From Phycisphaerales bacterium (lineage in GTDB: Bacteria; Planctomycetota; Phycisphaerae; Phycisphaerales; SM1A02): DNA of 64,000 bases. The stretch lies in NCBI GenBank assembly GCA_029247205.1, contig JAQWLT010000002.1, forward strand, positions 25,669-89,668, in the 5' to 3' direction. The notes below the pieces were generated by a model. The model made no database searches, was not told where the DNA came from, and was given only the letters and a program-made list of their open reading frames with translations. Positions 53,360 through 61,160 of the stretch are shown piece by piece (within the stretch, counting starts at the first letter, position 1; every line of letters begins with the position of its first letter). The position numbers and the translations under genes are program-made.

Positions 53360-54385
53360 ATGCAATTCATATGCACATCTATTATCACTGGAACGTTGTT
53401 ATTGGCTGGGACATCCTTTGCTGGCACAATCAACGTGCCAAGTGACCACGCCCTGATACAAGACGCGATCAATGCGGCTGAGAATGGCGACAGCATTCTT
53501 GTACAGCCAGGCACGTACACCGGCACTGGCGAGCAAGTTGTTCATATGTGGGGCAAGTCAATTACGCTCATCGCAGCTGGTTCACCTGAATCCACTGTCA
53601 TTGATGGCGAGGGCCAAAGACGGTGTATCACTTGTTCCAATAGCGAAGGAATGGACACACGCATTAGTGGGTTCACCATTACCAATGGAAACGCCAATAG
53701 CGGCGCCGGCATCTATCTAGGCTGGGCTAGCAGCCCGACCATTGAGAACTGCATCGTTGCAGACAATATTGCAAGTTCAGGCGGCGCGGGCCTTGAAGCG
53801 AGCGGAAGCAACTCCGTAATCCGAAATTGTATGTTTATAAATAACACATCTCATGGCTATTACGGTGGTGGGTTGAGATTGCTTGGTGTGCCGGGTTTCC
53901 TTATGTATGATTGCATCATTCGCGACAACACTGCTCCCGCCAACTACGGTGGCGTCTTTGTAGATAATTACTTCTGCGGAATGACCAATAGTGTCATTTG
54001 TGGAAACAGCGGCCCATCTCAAATGTATGGCGCTGACCTAAATGAAACAGTTCTCTTGGGTGAGTGTGAAATCAATCACTCTGGCGACCTCGATGGCGAC
54101 TTTGTCGTAGACGTCAACGATGTTCTTCAGTTAATTGAAGTTTGGGGATCTTCTGGACCAGGATTCCATGTTGCCGATTTTGATTACGACGGAGACGTGG
54201 GGATTAACGACCTGCTTTATATAATCAGTGTTTATGGCGCCAACGCAACTCCAACAGGAGCTTGCTGTGTCGATGAATGCTGGTGCAAAGAAGGGCTGAC
54301 TGAATCTGACTGTGATTCCTGGAATGGAACTTGGTGGGGACCGGACACGCAGTGCGGCTGGTGTGGCGGAGAGGAATGCCCGTAA
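53360..54385 (+). CDS. Secreted parallel beta-helix protein with dockerin-like loops and Cys-rich tail
   Basis: 341 residues from ATG 53360 (signal peptide MQFICTSIITGTLLLAGTSF); the open frame to 53309 would start within the presumed promoter. Right-handed beta-helix: IQDAINAAENGDSILVQPGT, then coils with GAGIYLGWASSPTIENCIV, GGAGLEASGSNSVIRNCMF and GGGLRLLGVPGFLMYDCII. Next come dockerin loops DLDGDFVVDVNDVLQLIEVW and DFDYDGDVGINDLLYIISVY, and a last ~45-residue Cys-rich module (TGACCVDECWCKEG ... CGWCGGEECP). Family members bind or cleave polysaccharides. The N-terminal half is similar to the 55848 protein. Confidence 0.85.
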   Translation: MQFICTSIITGTLLLAGTSFAGTINVPSDHALIQDAINAAENGDSILVQPGTYTGTGEQVVHMWGKSITLIAAGSPESTVIDGEGQRRCITCSNSEGMDTRISGFTITNGNANSGAGIYLGWASSPTIENCIVADNIASSGGAGLEASGSNSVIRNCMFINNTSHGYYGGGLRLLGVPGFLMYDCIIRDNTAPANYGGVFVDNYFCGMTNSVICGNSGPSQMYGADLNETVLLGECEINHSGDLDGDFVVDVNDVLQLIEVWGSSGPGFHVADFDYDGDVGINDLLYIISVYGANATPTGACCVDECWCKEGLTESDCDSWNGTWWGPDTQCGWCGGEECP

Positions 54386-54699
54386 TGGCACCACTCCATC
54401 GCACCCCTCACTTTCGGGGATGCGGTTGTTGAGTAAATCAGATGGCGGCGAATTGCTCTTCAAAGACACGCAACAGAATGACTCGCCAAATCTGTTCACT
54501 CACCTACAAAACCTACTCTAATAGGGTCCTTGTGCGACCTGTGGTCGCCCGTAAGAGCGAACAACCCAATCGATCTCTCTGAGTAGTTATCCTCGAGTTT
54601 GAAATAGCTTGTCTCAGAAGTGCTCCTTCGCAGTACTGCGACATCACACGTCTGAGTACGGGCCAGATCTGTCTACTTTGATAAGGGAACCAAACCAAC
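54386..54699 (+). other. 314-bp stretch without a supported gene
   Basis: Contains an imperfect hairpin just after the 53360 gene (CGCACCCC ... GGGGATGCG with a bulge, 54399-54427, then TTGTTGAG), perhaps a decayed copy of the recurrent element, and the leader of the isochorismatase-like gene. Nothing else seen. Confidence 0.4.
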
Positions 54700-55314
54700 A
54701 TGAACCCCTCCACCACAGCCATCATCCTCATCGGATTCCAGGTCGATTACTTCAACACCAACGGCATTCTTCATGAACTGCTTGAGGACTCCGCCGAAAC
54801 GAGGGCCGTGCTTGGCCGAACCGTCAGCATGCTTGAGTCACTGCGGGACAGCCCGGTGACCATGATTTCGACACCCATCATCTTCTCCCCGGACTATTCC
54901 GAAGTCCGGCAAAAGGACGGACTCCTACTTGCAATCCGTGAAGCGAAGGCCTTCAAGGCCGGCATGCCTGGTGCCGAAACTGTCGATGAACTCAAGGCCT
55001 TTGGAGACCGCATCCAGGAGATTCCGGGCAAGCGCGGCTTCAACGCCTTCACCGAAACAGAACTGGACCGCAAACTCAGGGATGCGTCCATCGACCATGT
55101 CGTGATAGCCGGCGCGGTGACCTCTATCTGCATCGATTCAACTGCCCGCGCGGCCTATGAAATGGGCATGCAGGTGAGCATTCTCAGTGACTGCACGGCT
55201 GCTCGTACCAACGTGGAACAGAAGTTCTTCTGCACCACAATCTTCCCCGCCTATGCAACGGTACGCACGGCGCATGAAGTTGTCGCCAGCCTCAGCCAAG
55301 AAACGCACGAGTAG
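54700..55314 (+). CDS. Isochorismatase-family cysteine hydrolase
   Basis: 204 residues from ATG 54700 with AAGGGA about 10 nt upstream. Fold pattern: AIILIGFQVDYFNTNG at the N-terminus, KRGFNAFTETELD with the conserved Lys, and HVVIAGAVTSICIDSTARAA with the nucleophile Cys. The position usually holding the first catalytic Asp reads Gly (LIGFQ); some members share this, so activity remains possible. Such enzymes hydrolyse isochorismate, nicotinamide or related amides/ethers; the substrate is unknown. Stand-alone gene followed by a repeat-element hairpin. Confidence 0.85.
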   Translation: MNPSTTAIILIGFQVDYFNTNGILHELLEDSAETRAVLGRTVSMLESLRDSPVTMISTPIIFSPDYSEVRQKDGLLLAIREAKAFKAGMPGAETVDELKAFGDRIQEIPGKRGFNAFTETELDRKLRDASIDHVVIAGAVTSICIDSTARAAYEMGMQVSILSDCTAARTNVEQKFFCTTIFPAYATVRTAHEVVASLSQETHE

Positions 55315-55357
55315 CTGAGACGCTTGTCCGGAGCAGTCCCCCGCTACACCACCACCG

Positions 55358-55391
55358 CACAGCACCTCCGTATACACGGGGGTGTTGTTTG
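55358..55391 (+). repeat. Intergenic hairpin element
   Basis: CACAGCACCTCCGTATACAC then GGGGGTGTTGTTTG: 12 paired positions (two G-U type) around loop ATAC. It is 44 bp after the isochorismatase-like gene and likely serves as its terminator. Confidence 0.7.
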
Positions 55392-55421
55392 TGGCCAGAT
55401 CGTTTTGAGTATGATCCTTCT

Positions 55422-55613
55422 ATGGATAACTCGAAGCCCCAAGTCAGAATAGTTGCCTGGATTATTTTGCTCTTTGTGGCGATCGTTCACGTTACAACCA
55501 CTCCGCTTGACGAGTGGACGGCCTGGACTTTTTCTTCGCTCCTTGCTGCCGTGGTCTGCATTGTGTTGGTGATAGTTGATTTCACCAGATGGAAGAAGTC
55601 GAAGAAAGGCTGA
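55422..55613 (+). CDS. Small membrane protein, two TM helices
   Basis: 63 residues from ATG 55422 (MDNSKPQVRI). Two hydrophobic helices, IVAWIILLFVAIVHV and FSSLLAAVVCIVLVIVDF, with a basic tail (RWKKSKKG). No ribosome site is visible, so confidence is moderate. It sits between two copies of the intergenic hairpin element (55358 and 55684), which bound it as a separate unit. Function unknown. Confidence 0.5.
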   Translation: MDNSKPQVRIVAWIILLFVAIVHVTTTPLDEWTAWTFSSLLAAVVCIVLVIVDFTRWKKSKKG

Positions 55614-55683
55614 TGGAACACGGCTGGGGCCCTTGCACTTAGTTCACCCCCACCACAACAACCTCTCTATACCCCCGGGACCC

Positions 55684-55721
55684 CACAGCACCTCCGTATT
55701 CACGGGGGTGTTGTTGTTGAG
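55684..55721 (+). repeat. Intergenic hairpin element
   Basis: CACAGCACCTCCGTATTCAC then GGGGGTGTTGTTGTTGAG: best match to the family consensus. It directly precedes the duplicated promoter block at 55727. Confidence 0.75.
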
Positions 55722-55726
55722 ATGGT

Positions 55727-55804
55727 GGTTCATTGCTCCTCAAGCGGTATGGAAAACCATCTATAGAAACAGTTGTTGACCCCTGTTGCAGCCTCCTCTC
55801 TAAT
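55727..55804 (+). promoter_or_regulatory. Promoter of 55848 gene with shared upstream block
   Basis: -35 TTGACC (55776-55781), 17-bp spacer, -10 TCTAAT (55799-55804). The ~50 bp ahead of it (TCATTGCTCCTCAAGCG, then ACCATCTATAGAAA and CAGTTG) recurs almost unchanged before the 58843 gene, with one 1-nt gap. The -10 lies 44 nt before the ATG, leaving room for the AGGAG at 55833-55837. The conserved block may bind an activator or repressor. Confidence 0.7.
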
Positions 55805-55847
55805 GGACCTGAGGCGCCATCAGGCCGCCTGTAGGAGCAAACAGCTC

Positions 55848-57173
55848 ATGCGTTACATCTGCACGTCCATCGTGGTCACCTTTGTGGCTACCGGTATGTC
55901 GCAGGCGGCAACCATCCACGTGCCTGGTGATTACCCCAACATCTATCAGGCTGTTGCTGTTGCCATCGATGGCGATGTCATCGAAATCGCCGCTGGAACC
56001 TACTTGGGCTCTTACCTCAGCCCGCAAGGAAAGAGCATCACCATCTCTGGAGAACTTCATGAAGATGGAACATCTGCTGTCATCCTTGATGGGCAGCAAT
56101 CTGGAGCGGTACTTTGGTGCTACCACGACGAGGACACATCGACCGTCTTCAGAAATCTAGTCCTGACCAACGGATCGTCCTACTACGGCGGAGGTCTGTC
56201 GTGTTATGACGGAAGTTCTCCAGCCTTCGAGAACTGCATCTTCCGTGACAACATGGGAACGATCGAAGGGGGTGGCGTCCATCTTCGAGAGAATTGCAAC
56301 CCAACATTTAGCAACTGCCGCTTTGAAGACAATCTTGCGAATGGGCCCGGCGGGGGGATTTTCTGCATGGAAAACAGTAATCCCACATTGACGAACTGCG
56401 TCTTCGATGGAAACGACGCCGCTCCGGACGGCGGCGGACTCTACTGCCGCGACAGCAGCCCCACTCTGACGAACTGCACGCTGATGAACAACGCTTCATC
56501 CGTAGGTGGCGGTGTCTACTGCATCAACAGCAACCCCGAATTCTTAAACTGTCTCATCAAACTAAATACCGCTTCCTTCGGCAGTGGAATCTACTGTTAT
56601 GGAAATGGCAGCAATCCGACATTCGCCCACTGCACGATTGAGAATAATTCGGCGGTACATTATGGCGGGGGGATCTACTGTGACTACAACGCTACTCCAT
56701 ATCTCTCACAGTGCACGATCTCAAACAATGCAGCAAGTTCTGCCGGGGGTATCCACTGTGAGGGGAGCAGTGTTCCCTCCTTGAATGCATGCACGATCTC
56801 TGGCAATACAGCAGCAGATATCGGTGGCGGCATATTCTGTTCGACAAGCAGCCCGATCATCACGGACTGCACAATCACCAGCAACGTTGCAACCGGGGGT
56901 GATGGCGGTGGGATCTGGTGCTACTACCAGAGCTTGCCGCTGATCAGCGGCACGGTCCTTTGCAACAACAGCCTAGATCAGATTCTCGGATCTTGGATTG
57001 ATGGCGGGGCAAACGCGATTGCAGATGAGTGCCCAATCGATTGTGATGGAGACATCACTGGCGACGGGAACGTCGATGTGAATGACGTGCTCACGGTGAT
57101 CGCGGAGTGGGGCGTCCCGTATGACGTCAATGACGTATTAATGATTATTGACCATTGGGGCCCCTGCCCATAA
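55848..57173 (+). CDS. Secreted beta-helix protein with cysteine ladder and dockerin-like tail
   Basis: 441 residues from ATG 55848 (AGGAG at 55833-55837). Signal peptide MRYICTSIVVTFVATGMSQA, similar to the 53360 protein. About nine consecutive 24-26-residue coils follow the rule PxLxNCxIxxN...GGGIYC, each with two Cys in fixed places (for example NCVFDGN and GGGLYCRD; QCTISNN and GGIHCEGS), so the helix should carry two stacked rows of cysteines. It ends with dockerin-like loops DITGDGNVDVNDVLTVIAEW and DVNDVLMIIDHW, then WGPCP. Probably a surface or matrix protein; enzymatic role uncertain. Confidence 0.88.
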   Translation: MRYICTSIVVTFVATGMSQAATIHVPGDYPNIYQAVAVAIDGDVIEIAAGTYLGSYLSPQGKSITISGELHEDGTSAVILDGQQSGAVLWCYHDEDTSTVFRNLVLTNGSSYYGGGLSCYDGSSPAFENCIFRDNMGTIEGGGVHLRENCNPTFSNCRFEDNLANGPGGGIFCMENSNPTLTNCVFDGNDAAPDGGGLYCRDSSPTLTNCTLMNNASSVGGGVYCINSNPEFLNCLIKLNTASFGSGIYCYGNGSNPTFAHCTIENNSAVHYGGGIYCDYNATPYLSQCTISNNAASSAGGIHCEGSSVPSLNACTISGNTAADIGGGIFCSTSSPIITDCTITSNVATGGDGGGIWCYYQSLPLISGTVLCNNSLDQILGSWIDGGANAIADECPIDCDGDITGDGNVDVNDVLTVIAEWGVPYDVNDVLMIIDHWGPCP

Positions 57174-57185
57174 CCCTCACCACCT

Positions 57186-57222
57186 CACAGCACCGCCGTA
57201 TGCAGGACGGCGTTGTTGTTGA
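57186..57222 (+). repeat. Intergenic hairpin element
   Basis: CACAGCACCGCCGTATGCAG then GACGGCGTTGTTGTTGAT; the CGCCGT/ACGGCG core pairs perfectly although both arms changed relative to consensus, a compensatory change that supports selection for structure. It follows the 55848 gene by 12 bp. Confidence 0.7.
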
Positions 57223-57304
57223 TTTGGTTCAATTGCGCAGCTCACATGGTGATTGAGTTCTGGGGAAAACACAACAAATGCATTCGTTTGAATCGCTGGA
57301 TCAG

Positions 57305-58321
57305 TTACACGAGTGCCGCGTGCCGCTGCCTTGATCGGGCCGCCGCGATAAGCCGGCGGACGAAGAGCGGATGTCCACCTGCATCAAGGGAAATGCAGTC
57401 ATCGGCGCTTGCATATGAACCTTCTGGGTAGAAGATGCCGCAATTGGCATTGATCTCAAGGACATTGGGTACACCGTCTTGGTCAACGCGCACATCAATG
57501 CGTGCATAGCCAGCGGCGTTCATTTCAACAAACAGATCCGACGCGTGTTGCTTGAGCAAGCCATTGAGCCTTGTGTTGGTCACACGTGCCGTGCTGAGGC
57601 CTTCATAAGTGACCCACTTGAGGTTCTCGGTCTTGAAAGCCTCGCCTTCGGGGAACACATACTCCACGGGCGGGTAGGCGATGGGCCGTTCGGGGTCACG
57701 TGGATTTTCTGCCACCAGCACGGTGCACTCGTCGCCTTCGATGTACTCCTCGATGAGCGCAGCTCCGTAGCGGCGAATGAACTTATTTGCTTGAATCCTC
57801 AGGCCGTTCTTTGAGACGACTTTCGATCGCTTACTGATGTCGATACTGGCATAGCTATTGTGATGCTTGACGAAGAGCGGGAAACGAAGGTTGCGCGCAG
57901 CTTTGTGGACGTCTGATTGGGTTCGGACAATCATGCCCCGCGGTGTCGCAATACCGAGGCGTTTGCAAGCCGTCTTGATTTGTCGCCGGGTCGGCTCGAA
58001 GCACTTACTTGTCGCGCCTGTGAACGGCACACACGCACGTTCGAGTTCGCGGATGACCTCGATGCCAGGGATGTCATGCTGTTCAGCTCCGCCATCACAG
58101 AGGTTGAAGAACACGTCGATCGGGCGTCCATTTACGCCTTCGCGAATCAGCTTACGGACCTCGCTTGGCGCTTCTGCCTTCTCACCGAGCATCACCGCAT
58201 GCCAGTCGGCTGCTGGCAAGTGCGGGCGTGGGTCGCACGGCCAGTCGTAGCTAGGCAGTTCGGGGTCGTCGAGATCTTGATTCGTTAATAGGCAAACAAA
58301 CACACTGTTACGGTACCACAT
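57305..58321 (-). CDS. ATP-grasp ligase (D-Ala-D-Ala ligase-like)
   Basis: 338 residues from ATG 58321 (GTG 58327 possible). N-terminal Rossmann-like part (FFNLCDGGAEQHDIPGIEVI), then CVPFTGATSKCFEPTRRQIK, ATP-grasp strands FPLFVKHHNSYASIDISKRS and ALIEEYIEGDECTVLVAEN, and the metal site ARIDVRVDQDGVPNVLEINA. The order matches D-alanine ligases, but the substrate loop differs (CGIFYPEGSYASADD), so it may ligate other amino acids or peptides. No cell-wall genes flank it. Cytosolic, single gene. Confidence 0.85.
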   Translation of the reverse strand: MWYRNSVFVCLLTNQDLDDPELPSYDWPCDPRPHLPAADWHAVMLGEKAEAPSEVRKLIREGVNGRPIDVFFNLCDGGAEQHDIPGIEVIRELERACVPFTGATSKCFEPTRRQIKTACKRLGIATPRGMIVRTQSDVHKAARNLRFPLFVKHHNSYASIDISKRSKVVSKNGLRIQANKFIRRYGAALIEEYIEGDECTVLVAENPRDPERPIAYPPVEYVFPEGEAFKTENLKWVTYEGLSTARVTNTRLNGLLKQHASDLFVEMNAAGYARIDVRVDQDGVPNVLEINANCGIFYPEGSYASADDCISLDAGGHPLFVRRLIAAARSRQRHAALV

Positions 58322-58842
58322 TGACACGCAGGATTACTTCGCATACAGATCCCGGTTGTCTGAAAGATCACATCCTGTTCGCGGCGTTGAATCACAACCT
58401 CCTCGGCTAAGGCCACCTAGACCCGTATCCGCGACAAGTCCCACAACTTGGCGGACGGTGGCGGCAAGGAACCGTAGGCACGAGTTACCCGCTTCTCAAC
58501 TTTGTCGACCTCTGACACGGAATTCACCCGGGGAAAAATACCCTCTCACACCTTGGTCAATAATGGTCTATTCCACATCCAGCATCGGCTCCTTCTTGAG
58601 TTCACGTACGGATCTCTCCAAAGGCCGGCAATACCTGTCGAATATCGCCGGCACAATGCCATCGGATTACTCGGAGCCCCGGACTCCATCACCTCAAATG
58701 TTGTTGTGATAACGGCTCATTGCTCCTCAAGCGATACGCAAGACCATCTATAGAAAACAGTTGTTGACCTTTCCCGCACTCTGCTCTCTACTATCCTTGT
58801 GCGGCATCGATGTCGCTTGTAGAGAGAAAAAGAGAGAAACCA
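58322..58842. other. 521-bp divergent region holding the duplicated promoter
   Basis: Between the ATP-grasp gene and the cupredoxin-dioxygenase gene. The right end is the promoter block 58714-58792. The left ~390 bp have short open frames on the plus strand (58356, 58502) without ribosome sites or export signals; I call nothing there. Confidence 0.5.
58714..58792 (+). promoter_or_regulatory. Promoter of 58843 gene with shared upstream block
   Basis: -35 TTGACC (58764-58769), 17-bp spacer, -10 TCTACT (58787-58792). Upstream TCATTGCTCCTCAAGCG and ACCATCTATAGAAAACAG are nearly identical to the block at 55727-55775. Spacing from -10 to ATG is 51 nt. Confidence 0.7.
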
Positions 58843-59820
58843 ATGCATTCTATGAGCACTTCTATCGTGGCAGTGTTGATGTTGGCGGCCTCCGCCATCG
58901 CGGACACCCACACCGTGTTAGCAAATGACACCTCATTTGCACCTGACACGATTAACGTCGCCCCGGGCGACACAATCATCTGGCAGTACAACAGTGGCTA
59001 TCCCCACACGGTGACAGCAGGTATTTCCTGTACAGCGAACGGCTTGTTCCATGGTGAACTTCAAAATGGCGGTGACACCTTTACCTGGGAAGTTCCCCTA
59101 GGCACTTCCGGTGACATTCCCTACTTCTGCGAACCTCATTGCAAAATGGGCATGGACGGAATCATCACGGTTGCTGATCCGGTATGTGAACTGACTATGA
59201 CAGATGTCGAAGGTCCATACTGGATTCCAGACTCACCAGAGAGATCGAATCTGCGCGAGCCTGGCGAAGGACCATTACTCGATCTCAATATCTCCGTCGT
59301 TGATCAGGATTGCGTACCCGTACCAGGCGCGTGGATCGATATCTGGCATGCCGATGCGAATGGCAACTACGACAAGAACGGCTGGGGATATCGCGGGCAT
59401 CATTTTGCTGACATCACCGGCAACTCGCTTCTGGAGACTGTCGTACCAGGACTCTATCCTGGCAGGACAGCACATATCCACGTCAAAGTGCAGGGCGTGT
59501 CACTGAACGTGCTAACCACACAGCTGTACTTCCCTGATGTCCCAGAGAATGATGATGACTTTTTCTATCACCCAGATCTTGAGGTCACTGTCATCGATGA
59601 AGACACAGATGGAAATATGCAGGCTGAGTTCGCCTTTATCATCGATGATCCTGCTTGTCAGGCTGATCTTGATCAGTCTGGCGACGTCAACGTTGATGAC
59701 ATTCTTGCCGTGATTTCCGCCTTCAATAGTCCTGAACCGAGCGGCGATGCAACACTCGATGGCTGGGTGGATGTGAATGACATTCTGGCCGTCATCAACG
59801 CATGGGGCCCCTGCCCATAA
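58843..59820 (+). CDS. Secreted cupredoxin - intradiol dioxygenase - dockerin-like fusion
   Basis: 325 residues from ATG 58843; signal peptide MHSMSTSIVAVLMLAASAIA. Domain 1 (about 22-120) is a blue-copper cupredoxin: His in GYPHTV, then Cys, His and Met in YFCEPHCKMGM. Domain 2 (about 125-275) is intradiol ring-cleavage dioxygenase-like: EGPYWIP and GNYDKNGWGYRG carry candidate iron Tyr, GLYPGRTAHIHVKV the two His. Domain 3 has dockerin-like loops (DLDQSGDVNVDDILAVISAF; DVNDILAVINAW) ending WGPCP. Iron intradiol enzymes open catechol rings; pairing with copper in one exported chain is unusual. Substrate and electron flow are unknown. Confidence 0.85.
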   Translation: MHSMSTSIVAVLMLAASAIADTHTVLANDTSFAPDTINVAPGDTIIWQYNSGYPHTVTAGISCTANGLFHGELQNGGDTFTWEVPLGTSGDIPYFCEPHCKMGMDGIITVADPVCELTMTDVEGPYWIPDSPERSNLREPGEGPLLDLNISVVDQDCVPVPGAWIDIWHADANGNYDKNGWGYRGHHFADITGNSLLETVVPGLYPGRTAHIHVKVQGVSLNVLTTQLYFPDVPENDDDFFYHPDLEVTVIDEDTDGNMQAEFAFIIDDPACQADLDQSGDVNVDDILAVISAFNSPEPSGDATLDGWVDVNDILAVINAWGPCP

Positions 59821-59843
59821 CCCCCACCACAACCCCACCAACT

Positions 59844-59881
59844 CACAGCACCCCCGCAATTGCGGGGGTGTTGTTCTTGAG
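59844..59881 (+). repeat. Intergenic hairpin element, GC-clamped copy
   Basis: CACAGCACCCCCGCAATTGC then GGGGGTGTTGTTCTTGAG. Uninterrupted pairing with an ATT-centred loop, followed by a T-rich run; it lies 24 bp after the fusion gene and is its likely terminator. Confidence 0.7.
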
Positions 59882-59957
59882 GAGGCGGCTTAACCAAGTA
59901 CCTGATAGTTAAATGAATGATCATGGCGACAGGCCATAACAGACGAAGTGCACTCAT

Positions 59958-60947
59958 ATGCAAGACGATCGTCAAGTGAAAGGCAAATCCAAAGCACGAA
60001 CGATCCATAAGTGCATTGCTCCGTCAATCGTGATATCGGCTGTTCTTGCTTCGAACGCAGGCCTGCTTGCTGACGTCTTTCCTCAACTAGATTTACTGGT
60101 TCACTTTCAAGTTCAGTATGCGTGGGTGTTGGCAGCATGCCTCCTTTACCTCCTCATTCAAGGACGATTCGGATGGGCGATCCTGGCAACTGCAGCACTT
60201 TCATTGCCCATGATGCGGATTGCCCCTTGGTATTTCCCAAGCCCAACACTGAGTTACCTAGAAACACATGAGGAACAAACAGAACTTGAGCTCCTTTCAT
60301 GCAACGTTAAGTACACCAACAAGAATTACCAGGACCTCATCAAACTCATCAAGGAAACTGATGCAGACGTCGTTGTGGTGCAAGAGGCTACTCATGCATG
60401 GGAACTGGCATTGGACCAACTGAGCAATATGTACCCACACCGCATTGCTCATCCAGCATCTGGTCCTCGCGGCATGATTATGCTCAGCAAACTCCCGTTT
60501 CTACAGTCGAAGGTTGAAGTACACCCGATAACTCGGCACTGCACGCTTGCCGGATGGATTCGATTTGATAACCAAGACATTCTGCTCATTGCATCGCACC
60601 CCTTTCGGCCGGGCCTGAGGCATGGGCCGACGTTGATCGCGAGCGAATTGGAGATGGCAGCGAGCTTCGCCAACAAAGACACGCAGAATGTCATTTTCAT
60701 CGGAGACTTGAACACAACCATGTGGTCAAGTACCTATACGCGGTTTGTTCAGAAACACCGCTTATCTAATCTACGCAAGGGGTTCGGCATTTGCGCTTCA
60801 TGGAGCCGTGTCATTCCATGGGTTTCAGCTATACCTATTGATCACTGCTTGATCGGCGATAACTTTCATGGGGTTTCATTTGATCTTCTGCCTGTTGCCG
60901 GATCAGATCATGACGCGATAAATGCGCTCGTGAGATTACGACAATAA
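59958..60947 (+). CDS. Membrane-anchored endonuclease/exonuclease/phosphatase (EEP) family protein
   Basis: 329 residues. Three hydrophobic segments at about 20-95 (SIVISAVLASNAGLLAD, YAWVLAACLLYLLIQG, WAILATAALSLPMMRIAPW) anchor it; the EEP domain follows (about 115-329) with LELLSCNVKYTNKN, Glu in VVVVQEATHAW, Asp/Asn in IFIGDLNTTMWSS, PIDHCLIGD and catalytic His in AGSDHDAI. These are the metal and catalytic residues of DNase I-like phosphodiesterases. Such membrane EEP proteins are often of unknown substrate (lipid or nucleotide). Single gene between two hairpin elements. Confidence 0.88.
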   Translation: MQDDRQVKGKSKARTIHKCIAPSIVISAVLASNAGLLADVFPQLDLLVHFQVQYAWVLAACLLYLLIQGRFGWAILATAALSLPMMRIAPWYFPSPTLSYLETHEEQTELELLSCNVKYTNKNYQDLIKLIKETDADVVVVQEATHAWELALDQLSNMYPHRIAHPASGPRGMIMLSKLPFLQSKVEVHPITRHCTLAGWIRFDNQDILLIASHPFRPGLRHGPTLIASELEMAASFANKDTQNVIFIGDLNTTMWSSTYTRFVQKHRLSNLRKGFGICASWSRVIPWVSAIPIDHCLIGDNFHGVSFDLLPVAGSDHDAINALVRLRQ

Positions 60948-60995
60948 ACAGATGGCATAGATTTGTTCCAGAAGATGATTATCTTCTGTCACCCT

Positions 60996-61033
60996 CACAA
61001 CATCTCCATCTTGACGGAAGTGTTGTTGCTGAG
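60996..61033 (+). repeat. Intergenic hairpin element, diverged copy
   Basis: CACAACATCTCCATCTTGAC then GGAAGTGTTGTTGCTGAG; arms still pair (CAACA / TGTTG, CTCC / GGAAG). It follows the EEP gene by 48 bp. Confidence 0.6.
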
Positions 61034-61160
61034 ATGGCGAAGACTGCCTTGTTGGCAAAGGGCATCTGCTCTTTTCAAAATGTCAAACTGGCACTCACCA
61101 ACTTACGATGCCACGAACCATATTGGCCGAACTTCCGATTCGGGCAGACAACTGACGGAA

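Noticed and set aside
58356..58753. Short plus-strand frames between the ATP-grasp gene and the fusion gene
   Set aside because: No ribosome sites; they run into the conserved promoter block, which is better explained as regulatory DNA.
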